Shown here piece by piece: positions 15,001-27,557 of a stretch of DNA of 64,000 nt. The position numbers and the translations under genes were made by a program. Numbering within the stretch: position 1 is the first letter of the stretch; the number at the start of each line of letters is the position of its first letter. This DNA is from Symbiodinium natans (Eukaryota > Sar > Dinophyceae > Suessiales > Symbiodiniaceae). The stretch lies in contig CAJNDS010000624.1 of assembly GCA_905221605.1 (NCBI GenBank), positions 1 to 64,000 on the forward strand. Reading direction: 5' to 3'. The notes beneath the pieces were generated by a model. The model saw only the letters and a program-made list of their open reading frames with translations. It did no database searches and had not been told where the DNA came from.

Positions 15001-18000
15001 AAGAAGTTGAGAAATTGGTTAATTGATAAAGATGCAAAGATGTACAATTTGTTGGCACCAGCTTGTGGTTTATTGTCAAAGCTGGGAAGAAGTACGATTT
15101 GTTGCCGCCAGCTTGTGATTTAATTAACGCAGATGGAAACAAGTATGGTTCGTTGCAACCAGCTTGTGGCTTAATTCTCAAAGTTGGAAGTACGATTTGT
15201 TGCCACTACTTTGTGGTTAATTGTCAAAAATGAAAAGAAATACGATTTGTTGTCCCGAGTTTTTTGGTCAATTAAGGAAGATGGAAAGAAGTACGATTTG
15301 TTGCCATGAATTTTGTGATGAATTGTCAAAGATGAACAGAAATTGAGTAATTATCAAAGATGCAAGGAAGTATGATTTATTTCCACCAGCTTGTGGTTTA
15401 ATTGATGGAAAGAAATACGAATTGTTGCCATCAGTGTGCAGTTGTCAAAGACGGAAAGAAGTGGTTTATTGCCATTGACTTACGGTTTAATTGTCTAAGA
15501 TAGAAATAGATATGATTTGTTGCCTCAAGTTTGTGGTCAATTATCGAAGGTGGAAAGAAGTATGATTTGTTGCCACCAATTTGTGGTTAAATATCAAAGG
15601 TGGAAAGAAGTTCAATATGTTGCCCCCAATTTGTGACTAATCGGCAAAGACGGAAAGGAATATGATTTGTTGCCACTAGTCTTCTGATTAATTGTCAAAG
15701 CTGAAAAGAAGTACGATTTGATGCCTTCAACTTGTGGTCAACTGTCAAAGCTGCAAAGAAGTATGATTTGTTGCCACCAGTTTGTGGTTATTTGTCAAAG
15801 CTGGAAAGGGGTACGGTTGGTTGCCACCAGCTTGTGGTTTAATTGTCAAAGCTGGAAAGAAGTACGATTGTTGCCGCCAGTTTGTGGTTAACTGTCAAAG
15901 CTGGAAAGAAGTACGATATGTTGCCACCAGCTTGTGGTTTAAATGTCAAAGATGGAAAGAAATACGATTTGTTGGCACTAGTTTTGTGGCCAGTTGTCAT
16001 CGATGAAAAGAAGTATGATTTGTTGCCACCAGGTTGTGCTTAGTTGGAAAGAACGATTTGTTGCCACCAATTTGTATTTAAATGTCACAGTTGGAAAGAA
16101 GTACGAGTTGTTGCCACCAGCTTGTGGTTTATTGTCAAAGATGGAAAGAAGTACGATTTGTTGCCACTAGCTTGTGGCTGAATTGTCAAAAATAGAAAGA
16201 AGTTTGTTTTGGTGTCGCCAGTTTGTGGGTTATTGTCAAAGATGAAAAGAAGTACGATTTGTTGCCTCCAATTTCTGGTTAATTGTCAAAGCTGGAAAGA
16301 AGTATGATTTGTTGCCTCCAATTTCTGGTCAATTCTCAAAGATGGAAAGAAGTATGATTCGTAGCCACTAGCTTGTGGCTTAATTATCATAGATGCAACG
16401 AAGTACGATTTCTTGCCACCAAATTAAGATTAATTGTCAAAGATGAAAAGAAGTACGATTTGTTGCCGCTAGTTTTTTGGTTATTTGTCAAAGCATTAAA
16501 GAAATACGATTTATTGCCATCAATTTGTATCAATTATCAGATCAGTTATCAGAGATTGAAAGAAATACGATGTGTTGCCATCAGTTTGTGACCAATTGTC
16601 AAAGATGGAAAGAAGTATGATTTGTTGCCACCAGCTTCTGGCTTAACTAGCAAAGAGGGAAAGAAATACGATTTAGTGCCGCCAGTTCGTGGTTAGCTGT
16701 CGAAGCTGGGAAGAAATACGATTTATTGCCTCAAGTTTGTGATTACGATTTGTTGCCACCAGTGTGTGGTTAATTGTCAAAGCTAGAAAGAAGTACGATT
16801 TGTTGTCACTAGTTTCGTGATGAATTGTCGAAGACGCAAAGAAGTTGAGAAATTGGTTAATTGATAAAGATGCAAAGATGTACAATTTGTTGGCACCAGC
16901 TTGTGGTTTATTGTCAAAGCTGGGAAGAAGTACGATTTGTTGCCGCCAGCTTGTGATTTAATTAACGCAGATGGAAACAAGTATGGTTCGTTGCAACCAG
17001 CTTGTGGCTTAATTCTCAAAGTTGGAAGTACGATTTGTTGCCACTACTTTGTGGTTAATTGTCAAAAATGAAAAGAAATACGATTTGTTGTCCCGAGTTT
17101 TTTGGTCAATTAAGGAAGATGGAAAGAAGTACGATTTGCTGCCATGAATTTTGTGATGAATTGTCAAAAATGGACAGAAGTTGAGTAATTATCAAAGATG
17201 CAAGGAAGTATGATTTGTTTCCACCAGCTTGTGGTTTAATTGATGGAAAGAAATACGAATTGTTGCCATCAGTGTGCGGCTAGTTGTCAAAGACGGAAAG
17301 AAGTATGGTTTGTTGCCATTGACTTGCGGTTTAATTGTGCAAGATGGAAATAAGTACGATTTGTTGCCTCAAGTTTGTGGCCAATTATCGAAGGAGGAAA
17401 GAAGTACGATTTGTTGCCACCAGTTTATGAATAATTTTCAAAGGTGGAAAGAAGTTCAATATGCTGCCACCATTTTGTGACTAAGATGGAAAGGAATATG
17501 ATTTGTTGCCACTAGTCTTCTGATTAATTGTCAAAGCTAAAAGAAGTATTTGATGCCTTCAACTTGTGGTCAACTGTCAAAGCTGCAAAGAAGTATGATT
17601 TGTTGCCACCAGTTTGTGGTTATTTGTCAAAGCTGGAAAGGGGTACGATTGGTTGCCACCAGCTTGTGGTTTAATTGTCAAAGCTGGAAAGAAGTACGAT
17701 TGTTACCACCAGTTTGTGGTTAACTGTCAAAGCTGGAAAGAAGTACGATTTGTTGCCACTAGCTTGTGGCTGAATTGTCAAAGATAGAAAGAAGTTTGTT
17801 TTGGTGTCGCCAGTTTGTGGGTTATTGTCAAAGATGTAAAGAAGTACGATTTGTTGCCTCCAATTTCTGGTTAATTGTCAAAGCTGGAAAGAAGTATGAT
17901 TTGTTGCCTCCAATTTCTGGTCAATTCTCAAAGATGGAAAGAAGTATGATTCGTAGCCACTAGCTTGTGGCTTAATTATCATAGATGCAACGAAGTACGA

Positions 18001-18150
18001 TTTCTTGCCACCAAATTAAGATTAATTATCAAAGATGAAAAGAAGTACGATTTGTTGCCGCTAGTTTTTTGGTTATTTGTCAAAGCATTAAAGAAATACG
18101 ATTTATTGCCATCAATTTGTGGTCAATTATCAGATCAATTATCAGAGATT
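1..18150. repeat. Higher-order repeat of ~1.84 kb within the satellite
   Basis: The marker GGCTTAATTATCATAGATGC occurs once per higher-order unit, at 81, 1919, 3751, 5600, 7421, 9267, 11099, 12946, 14539, 16377 and 17969. Intervals are 1838, 1832, 1849, 1821, 1846, 1832, 1847, 1593, 1838 and 1592 bp. A full unit therefore holds about 36-37 monomers, and two units are short by about five monomers. The sequence just before the marker comes in two types (ATTCGTAGCC or ATTTGTAACC), and nearly identical blocks recur every 3667-3681 bp, giving a super-dimer. Identity between monomers inside a unit is clearly lower than between equivalent monomers of different units, which defines a higher-order repeat. 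Confidence 0.93.
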
Positions 18151-20249
18151 GAAAGAAATACGATGTGTTGCCACCAGTTTGTGACCAATTGTCAAAGCTG
18201 GAAAGAAGTACGATTTGTTGTCACTAGTTTCGTGATGAGTTGTCGAAGACGCAAAGAAATTGAGAAATTGGTTAATTGTCAACTTGTGGTTTATTGTCAA
18301 AGCTGGGAAGAAGTACGATTTGTTGCCGCCAGCTTGTGGTTTAATTAAAGCAGATGGAAACAAGTATGGTTCGTTGCAACCAGCTTGTGGCTTAATTCTC
18401 AAAGTTGGAAGTACGATTTGTTGCCACTACTTTGTGGTTAATTATCAAAAATGAAAAGAAATACGATTTGTTGTTCCGAAATTTTGGTCAATCATCGAAG
18501 ATGGGAAGCACGATTTGTTGTCACCAATTTTGTGATGAATTGTCAAAGATGGGCAGAAGTTGTGTAATTATCGAAGATGCAAGGAAGTAGGATTTGTTGC
18601 CCCCAGCTTGTGGCGTAATTGACAAAGACGGAAAGAAGTACGATTTGTTGCCACCTCTCTGAGGGAAATTGACAAAGATGGAAAGAAGAACGATTTGTTG
18701 CAGTCAATTTATGGCTAAATGTCAAAGATGGAAAGAAGTATGATTTGTTGCCATTTGTTAGTACGATTTATTGTCACCAATTTCTGGTTCATTGTCAAGA
18801 AGTACGATTTGTTATCACCAGCTTGTGGTTTAATTAACAAAGATTCAAAGAAGTACGATTTGTTGGCACTAGTTTTGTGGGCAATTGTCACAGATAAAAT
18901 GCAGCATGATTTGTTGCCATCAGGTTGTGCTTAATTGTGAGAGTTGGAAAGAACGATTTGTTGCCACCAATTTGTGGTCAATTGTCACAGCTGGAAAGAA
19001 GTGCGAATTGATTTAATTATCAAAGAGGCAAAGAAGTATGATTTAGTGCGCCAGTTTGTGGCTAATCGTCAAAGATGGAAAGATATACGATTTGTTGGCA
19101 AATATGGAAAAAAGTATGATTTCTTGCCATGATTTTGTGGTTAATTGTCAAAGCTGGAAAGGGGTACGATTGGTTGCCACCAGCTTGTGGTTTAATTGTC
19201 AAAGCTGGAAAGAAGTACGATTTGTTGCCACCAATTTTGTGCTTGATTATCAAAAATGGGAAGAAGCACGATTTGTTGCCACCTATTTATGATTCATTGT
19301 CAAAGATGGAAAGAAGTACGATGTATTGCCAAAAGCTGGAACAAGCTACGATTAGTTGCCCATCACTTTGAGGGAAATTGACAAAGATGGAAAGAAGGAC
19401 GACTTATTACATCCAATTTGTAGTTAATTGCCAAAGATGGAAGAAACTTGATTAGTTGCCAGTAGTTTGTGGCTTAATTGTCAAAGATGGAAAGAAGTAC
19501 GATTTGTTGTCACCAGTTTATCAGCAATTATCAAAGATGTAAAGAAGTAAGACTTGCTGCCACCAGTTCGTGCCCAATTATCGAAGATGGAAAGAAGTGC
19601 GATTTGTTGCCGTGAATTTTGAGATGAATTGGCAAAGAAGAAGAGATATTGATTAATTAACAAAGATATAAAGAAGAAGGATTTGTTGTCACCAGCTTGT
19701 GGCTTAATTGTCATAGATGGAAAGAAATACGATTTGTTGCCACCGGTTTGTCATTAATTGTCAAGCTGGAAAGAAGAACGATTTGTCGCCACCAGTTGGT
19801 GGCCAATTATCGAAGATAGAAAGAAGTACGATTTGTTGTCCCTAGTTTTGTGATGAATTATCAAAGATGGAAAGAAGTTGGTTAATTGTCAAAGAAGCAA
19901 AGAAATATGATTTGTTGCCCTCAGCTTGTGGCTTAATTGTCAAAGATGGAAAGAAGTACGATTTGTTGCCACTAATTTCTTTTGGTGAATTGTCAAAGCT
20001 GGAAAGAAATACGATTTGTTGCCTCCAATTTGTGGTTAGATAATTGGCGAGATAGAAAGAAATACGATTTCTGGTCACCAGATTGGGATTTAGTTGTCCA
20101 AACCACAAAGAAGTATGGTTTGTTGCCGCCAACTTGTGGCTTCATTATCAAAGATGGAAAGAAGTATGATTTATTGCCATCAGTTTATGGTTAATTATCA
20201 AGAATGGAAAGAAATATGATTTCTTGCCACCAATTTGTGGTTAATAGAG
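18150..20249. repeat. Diverged monomeric edge of the satellite array
   Basis: After the last marker at 17969 the monomers still align with the consensus, but they become irregular in length and sequence, no longer follow the 1.84-kb order, and carry many private substitutions and short deletions (for example around 18280 and 18760-18800). This is the expected look of an ageing array border that homogenisation no longer reaches. The last recognisable monomer ends near 20249, where unrelated sequence begins. Confidence 0.85.
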
Positions 20250-20325
20250 ATTATATCGGGATTTATTTAAGCGTCTCGGCTTAGCAAGTTTGCGCTGGCC
20301 CTGCTCGATTCTTGCTGCGGCACTG

Positions 20326-20546
20326 TTACGGACGACGCCCCCTGACGAAGTTGCCGAGGTTGGTAAGTGTGCCGTTGACATTTTGAGTATCGCTGACGGC
20401 GCCGTTGAGGATGCCATTCCAGCTAGAGTTGGCACGGTTGACGTCACCACGGATTGATCCAGCGTTGTTGTCACCACCATTGAGGGCGACATCGTCAAAA
20501 CTGACACCTTGGATGATGGAACTACGGACGTTTCGAACATCGCTCA
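20326..20546 (-). CDS. Candidate 3'-terminal exon, unknown protein
   Basis: A minus-strand frame of 72 residues plus TAA follows a plausible splice acceptor (AAAACTCAG before TGAGCG at 20546). Codons end in C or T in the great majority of positions, a strong bias not seen in the other frames here, and this is the main reason to think it codes. The peptide is rich in Asn, Gly, Ser, Val and Asp (for example SFDDVALNGGDNN, then SSWNGILNGAVSD) with no Cys and one Trp. It could be a beta-structured or low-complexity surface-type domain, but I do not recognise a family. No upstream exon was found. It lies less than 100 bp from the satellite edge, so it may be a gene fragment stranded by array growth. 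A chance frame is possible. Confidence 0.42.
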
Positions 20547-20549
20547 CTG

Positions 20550-21285
20550 AGTTTTTGCATACTACATCACTGCCCGGTTGGCGAAATGGCTGCTGGACTA
20601 AGTCAGCTTGCTGATAGCAACTCTGGGCGCAGTGTCACTGCATGGGATATCTCTGCCGTGCCTGCCCTGTGGACGGTTGCATCGTGGACGTTTCAAGCTT
20701 CACTTGTGCCTTCGCTGCCGACGCGGGCAAATGGAAGATGGTAATCTGGACGATTCGGGCATTACTCTGTACCTTGAGACAATGGCTACCCGCTCACACC
20801 TGGCACACAGAAGCCCTTGAGCTGGGGGTCGGGTGCTTCATTAAGCAGATATACGCTTGAAAAGCTTTCGCTTCTTCCATTAATGCTTGACCTGGGGCCG
20901 CGTGTCTGGGACACGCCCCTCCGCCCTGATCGGTTCTATGCAGCCAGCCGCTCTTCATCAGGGTTGCTTGCTACCCTCCAAACAGCTTCGCAGCGACCCG
21001 GGCGCTTTACAGCCCTTGCCCCCTCGCCGTCTCTATTTTCTCAGGTTCACATGGCTGTGGGCATATACACCCACTGTTGGCCCACACCAGCGACCGCCGC
21101 TGAGCACACAGCAAGGAAGCAAGGAAGGGGGTTCATTTTGAATCTGGGAAGTGGATTATCTTGCCAATATCCAATCCTTGTTGGTTTGTTTCTGCCGGTT
21201 TGTGGAGCTTGGATGATATAGGATGTTTGCCTTGCTTTGCGTAGGATCATGATTTTTTCGGAACTCCACATCCCATTTATATCTA
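20550..21285. other. Unassigned sequence beside the satellite
   Basis: GC-richer sequence with open frames up to 134 codons on the plus strand (20817-21221). None shows a motif, codon bias or convincing splice partner, and frames of this length are expected by chance. I see no RNA gene or repeat in it. Confidence 0.5.
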
Positions 21286-22605
21286 AATCCCATCGTGGAC
21301 GAAGATACGTGGGCGCCCATTACTTTGCCCGGCAATGATTCTCACTCATTCATTTTGGATGATTCTCGAAAGAAATAATATCACATACGAAATTTTTCAA
21401 TACGATTCATAAAATCTCCCCAATCAAAACAACCAATCAAACTATTGAATTATTCTCGGAATACACAACCCTAGAATATCCCTAGAATGCCCGTCCCTAG
21501 AATACCTCTACCAAGAGAGGATGGGAATGTTCGAAATAAATTACTTCGATGGATTTCTTTATGATTCCAAATGATTACTCTAATTTCTAAATTACTAATT
21601 TTAATTTATCCAAATCATAAAGTATCAAAAACTATCAGAATCATTGACAAGCCGAAAAAATTCTCAGAAATATGGATTTGTTCGATACTAAGGTAGGGGT
21701 GGGGGATAGATATTCGGATTTCGTGAGGACAACTTCGGGATATGCTTCATGGATATATTTCGATTCATATTTCAGAAATATAATTCAAGGTCTCCTTCGG
21801 AATTTTTTATGTAAGATATTAATCCATATAAATTTGAGTTCACCGAAATGAATAAATCATATCATTAAAAAAATAATTCAAGAAATTAGATTTAGATCCC
21901 AATGGGAGGTGTCGGGCCTTCTCCCAAATATTCCTAGATATCCGGCAGATATATTGTTGCCGATAACAATCTTCTCCAAATAATATTCTTAGCACCGATT
22001 TCTCTCTTTATTATTTCCCCTTTCAAAGAATCTATCTTAAGAATGACCTCACAAGAATCTATTATCATTACTCCAACCTATACGATCAAAATAAGAACCC
22101 AATACGATAATAGATAATTCAGAATTTAGAATTTCAGAATACAAGAAATTGAGAGAAAGAAACCCACCTTTGCTGAATAGACCGAAAGAACACTTATCGT
22201 TGGTATTTGCCACTTTCTATATCCATAAGCTCGGAAATCTATATTCATTTGTAATCATCAATTGTTTCTTATACTCATCAAATTAACAACCTCTACGAAT
22301 TCTCGAATAAAAAATTCAAAATTCTGTATCTTTTGTCCTCCAATAGATCTTGCTTTCATTTCTGAAAGTTCATTATAAATATCGAAATTAATAAATACGA
22401 ATTATCTAGTCTATAAATCATATTAAGCCTTATATGCCTCTCTTTCTAACTGAAGAATTTATTCTTTCCATAGTCGAAGAAATGAAAATTAATTATGAAA
22501 TAATGAAATGCTTATCCCACTCTTCTCCAAAACTTAATTATCAAAAATAGAAAAATACTTTCGTATTTAGAATAAGAAATCCTTGTGTGGCCATATTTCG
22601 TTTCG
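21285..22605. other. AT-rich island without genes
   Basis: About 1.3 kb whose composition shifts abruptly to roughly two-thirds A+T by eye, between GC-rich flanks. It is full of short motifs such as GAATTC-like, TTCGGAAT and TCTAGA-like words and has no open frame worth reporting on either strand. It is not related to the neighbouring satellite monomer. It could be an old insertion, an organelle-derived fragment, or a spacer element; the sequence alone does not decide. Confidence 0.7.
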
Positions 22606-22614
22606 TATCAGATT

Positions 22615-23875
22615 TCAGACTCCTGGGGAGGGTGTTGTGACCACACCGCTCATTTTCCTGCACAATGTAGAATGGCGACCCTGAACCAAGCAAGAAGTCC
22701 TGCACCTCAAACTTACAGCATCCGGAGCCCTGCCCGAGTATTGCTTTGTCTTTTGCAGGTACGCGAATGAACTCGCAAGAGCCCGGCGAGCCTGTCGCTC
22801 GTCAAACAAATTGCCCCAAAGCGTCTCTGATTGGTCTCCGTGGCCAGGTGGCAGAGCAGCTGCCACACAACTGGGATCCACTCACTGTTTTTGCTAACAC
22901 ACAACTTCGGCAAGTGAAACAGCCGGCACAGCTGATTCAGCTGCAAACGTCTTTTTCTTTGAGGCTATTGCATCAGCACGCCACAGGAGGTCCAACTTGG
23001 AGTTGCTGCCACGCGCCTCTCCTGAAGAGCGACAGCGCAGTCAGCCAAGGCGCTTCTTCGTGTCATTTTGGCGACGCCCATCGACTGATGTAAAATTCCC
23101 AGTCCTCCTCCATTCTCAGTCGTCGTTTGCCGTCGTTTGCAGTTCGTTACCTGCTGATGTGGGATGGAGCGTTTTCCAAAGGCCCAATGTGCCAGCAACT
23201 GTTGCTTGCCGGATTTTGGGCATGCCATTGTGTGTGTGTCAACATAAGCAAACTGCCAAGCCAGCATGTCAGCGCCGGATCCATGCTGGCACAAGTGCTC
23301 CATGAGGTCGCGCACCAACGAAGGAGCCACGGTGACTTCATCAGGCTCAGGAAAGCCCCTGAGTTCATTACTGACTTGCAACTCAGTTTTCAAGCTAGGT
23401 TAAGGTGCTTTGCCAACCCCACCTGCTTGAGAAGTCAAGGGGCAGGTTGAACTCCTTGCACAGCTTCAGGTTGCCGTCAAACCGGCATTGATCCAAGCGC
23501 CTGCTGACTTGCGCTCTCAACGGGGCTCGAGGAATGCACACATCTGAAACTTCTAGAATGCAAAAATACCGGAATTCAGGTCCAGCCTTGCGGTCCTTTG
23601 CCCGCGAGCTGACCATGTCTGGAACCTGCAGATCCATCAGCGCTTTGTAGGGCGGGAAGACATGCAGCATGTTGCAAATCGTGTTGCCTTCGGGTCCTGT
23701 TCTGGAAATGCTACTGCTCGTCAGGCAGGCAAGGCAACCATTGCCATCATGCCAGGAAAACAACAAACCCAAGACCCCAGGCTCTTGAGCCTGAACCGCC
23801 TGCAAACTGCTGCAGTCAGGCAGCTGAGCTTCGACACCTTGCGCGGCGGGAAGTCCGCAGCTGTTGGCGTTCAAG
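22615..23875 (-). CDS. Four-exon gene model (3' part), unknown protein
   Basis: Minus-strand exons 23423-23875, 23151-23394, 22717-22940 and 22615-22657 join in phase and end in TGA. Introns are 28, 210 and 59 nt, all GT-AG; the donor at 22716 is GTAAGT and that at 23150 is GTAACG. Exon lengths (453, 244, 224, 43) agree with phases 1-2, 1-0, 0-2 and 1-stop. The roughly 320-residue C-terminal product mixes hydrophobic and charged stretches, for example NMLHVFPPYKALMDLQ, then LVRDLMEHLCQHGSGADM, then EWIPVVWQLLCHLATETNQ, and looks globular with helical parts. I recognise no family. The first acceptor is at about 23876, and the missing 5' exons would lie in or beyond the left inverted arm. The 28-nt intron is unusually short, so a frameshifted pseudogene is the main alternative. 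Confidence 0.45.
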
Positions 23876-23956
23876 CTGGAGAGCTCGGTGTTCCTTAGTG
23901 ACTTGGGATATGTTGGGATTGCATGTGGGGCGGGGCAGCTGCGTTAATTCGTAGGC

Positions 23957-24500
23957 TCGGAGATATGCTCGAAAGCGTCCATGACTTTTAGACTCGTTTT
24001 CTTTTCAGGCTCTGGGGTTGAGAGTCAAAACCTCATGTTCAAAACGATTGCTGGGACTTCCTGACTATCTCAACCCAACCTCAATACTGAGAAGCCTGCA
24101 CTGCACTGTGCTAAGCCACAGCCTCACCGCCTTGAGCCTCAAAAGTGGCAAGAGGCCGTGGCTCCAGTGTTAGAGGCCACACCGGCCGAGGCATTTTCAT
24201 TCGGCAGCTCGTTTCCCTGCGCGACGCGGCACATCCGAGAAAAAGGCCAAGCGGTCGTTTCTCAACTTGCATGCTTCAGAATTCTGCTGTGACCCATGGA
24301 GTGGGCCTCTTCACATTGGGACAAGTGAAGAACAAGTGGAGTGGGTCCCAACCCCGTGCTTGACTCGAGAAGCTTGCGAAGTGAGTGCGATGTGCTGTTC
24401 ATGTTTGGGCTCTCGGTCTGGGGTTCTGCAACTAGCGGCACGCTTGAGTCAGTCAGACGCAGCGCCGCAGCAGCATAGAGCACCACAGCAGCGTAGAGCA
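23957..24500 (+). repeat. Left arm of a long inverted repeat
   Basis: This segment matches, in reverse orientation, 27558-28083. Agreement begins at CTCGGAGATATGCTCGAAAG on the left and runs with scattered substitutions and a few indels to about 24500. The largest difference is near 24403-24432, where the left arm carries extra bases. The inner ends both carry GCAGCAGC-type sequence. The spacer between the arms is about 3.06 kb. Both arms share the same 70-codon open frame (24145-24363 here), but conservation is equal in all frames, so it need not code. Confidence 0.92.
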
Positions 24501-24552
24501 CCAATAGCATTATGTCGGTCTTTTCCCTACACATGCTGGAAAACCAGGAATC

Positions 24553-24690
24553 CAGAAAATTATGGAAAAACCATGAAAACCACTGTGAAAAAAGTGAAAT
24601 GAAAAAACACTTTTTTGAAAAATGTGAAAAAAAAAGTGAAAAAATGTGCAAAAGAATGTGAAAAATGTGGAAACATATAGAGAATGCGGA
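24553..24690 (+). repeat. A-rich GTGAAAAA-type tract
   Basis: About 140 bp of degenerate repeats of GTGAAAA/TGTGAAAAA with runs of six to nine A. It has no coding potential on the plus strand; the minus strand reads as Phe/His-rich by composition only. Confidence 0.8.
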
Positions 24691-24785
24691 AAGCATGCAG
24701 AAAACGATAATAATAAATTTGATTTAACAGTACAAAAAAAACAATGCGAAGATGGGATCCCATGATGCACCATAAGCAAAATACC

Positions 24786-25040
24786 AAGCGCATGGGCGGG
24801 GCTGGCTGGCGGGCGGGGGGCGTGGAGGGTTGGGGCGGGGTTGTGGGCGGGGTGTGGGGGGGTGGGATGCGATAAACAGCTACCACACAGAAATTGGCGC
24901 TTGCGCGCACCTCGCATCGCGGGTTGGGGCGGGGTTGTGGGCGGGGTGTGGGGGGTGGGGGGGGCGTGGTGGGGGGGGGGCGAACTTCTCCAATCAGGCG
25001 ATGCGATAAACAGCTACCACACAGAAATTGGCGCTTGCCT
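24786..25040 (+). repeat. Direct repeat of a G-rich ~130-bp block
   Basis: The block GGTTGGGGCGGGGTTGTGGG... followed by GCGATAAACAGCTACCACAC and AGAAATTGGCGCTTGC occurs twice, around 24826-24902 and 24924-25037, with the second copy carrying extra G runs and a short insertion. The G runs could form four-stranded structures. Open frames here are by-products of base bias. Confidence 0.8.
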
Positions 25041-25137
25041 TGGAGGAGCACCGCTTCCCACGGCTGGAGGAAACTTGCACTCGCGCTTCGGCGACTACGG
25101 CTCAAGGGCACTGTTATCGTTTGGCACATGTCTCACC

Positions 25138-26655
<1,518 letters not shown>

Positions 26656-26779
26656 TCCAGGCAGAGACTATGCACAGGATGGAGCCACAGGAAAGGTCTC
26701 CAGAAGCGAAGCCCTGAACCCTGCAGGGTAGGCGCCGAAAAGGCCACCCCGTGGCCTGAGCGAAAAGGCTTTTTTTGAC

Positions 26780-27261
26780 TCAAGTTTTCCCCGTCCTCCG
26801 TCTCTCCGAAAGGGCCTCGGCATCGGCCGTGAGGAGGTCCAAGAATGGCTTCTCGCGCAGGCCAAAGAAACACAGCTTTGCTCGGCTTTGACGACTGAAG
26901 CACGTCGGCCCTGGCGGTGCTCGCGGCCATTCTCCCTCTCCTCGTCGTCCTCCTCCTGCTCCTGCGCCGCTTGCGCCGACGACCTCTGCGCGGAAGAGAC
27001 TCCGGGTAATTATTGGCGTTATTCGGTTTTTAATTTTTTTGAGGGGGCGGCTTGGTATGGTTTGGTTTCCTCGAAACAGCTCTCATCTGATATGCACAGG
27101 GGGCTAAGATCGAAGGTCAACCAGTCGCGCGTGCATGTAAACCCAAATTTCCCGCGCCGGAAGAAGCCGGCAACTTGAAACTTGATATCAATGCCGGCAT
27201 CCGCTCGCCGCGCGAGGCGCCTTGTGGAGTCGATCATGTCCGCTGCCATCTCGCCAGTGGC
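26780..27261 (-). CDS. Three-exon gene model (3' part), charged protein
   Basis: Exons 27175-27261, 26902-26985 and 26780-26875 are all phase 0 at both ends (87, 84 and 96 nt) and end in TGA. Introns are 189 nt (GT-AG) and 26 nt (GC-AG). The first exon codes a helical segment with EMAADMIDSTRRLARRADA, the second a highly charged stretch with QEQEEDDEERENGREHRQ, the third ends in a basic tail (DAEALSERRRTGKT). I recognise no family. The intron upstream of 27261 contains TTAGGG-like words, as other introns in this window do. Two cautions: the 26-nt intron is at the limit of plausibility, and on the opposite strand 26902-27009 reads as a hydrophobic helix followed by an Arg-rich tail, so the direction of coding is not certain. 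Confidence 0.38.
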
Positions 27262-27557
27262 CTCCCAACACAAGCGCCCTTAGACCCCTCAACCCGAGCC
27301 CTAATCCCTGAAGACCAAACTCCTGAAACCATCATTGAAAGCCTGAAGCCCCGAATCCTACAAGTGTCCTGCGCAAGCTCCGCGAAGACACTGGGGACTC
27401 AGGCGCTAAAATGTTGCAAGATGGGAAACGTGGCGACTCATGGCTCCCAAGTCCCAGACCGGCTGAAGCCATAAAGTATTAGGGTTTAGGGTCTATACGG
27501 GCTGCGGTTCAGGGTTGGGGGGTTAGGGTCTAAGGGCTTTTAAGGTTAGTGTTTGGG

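Larger units (their letters stand above)
1..20249. repeat. Satellite array, ~50-bp monomer, about 400 copies
   Basis: The whole stretch consists of head-to-tail copies of a 49-51 bp unit. Its most constant core is GAAAGAAGTACGATTTGTTG, followed by CCACCAGCTTGTGG and a link like TTAATTGTCAAAG. Spacing between equivalent points is 50 bp where units are regular (for example 1381 and 1431). The array is already running at base 1, so its true left end lies outside the window. Composition is AT-rich compared with the unique sequence to the right. Frames stay open for 60-127 codons only because the unit is near a multiple of three and codes a short recurring peptide; length drift brings stops in every frame on both strands, so I read it as non-coding. 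A centromeric, heterochromatic or subtelomeric role is possible but not shown by sequence. Confidence 0.97.

Noticed and set aside
77-20194. Many recurring 60-127 codon frames in the satellite
   Set aside because: They follow the 50-bp unit, appear on both strands at once, and are broken by length drift. No codon bias or start context supports them.
1-20249. CRISPR array
   Set aside because: The units vary along their whole length with no alternation of constant repeat and unique spacer, and the setting is eukaryotic.
26902-27009. Plus-strand C-terminal transmembrane helix with Arg-rich tail
   Set aside because: It is the reverse complement of an acidic Glu/Asp/Gln stretch in the minus-strand model, whose neighbouring exons agree in phase. 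Kept only as an alternative.
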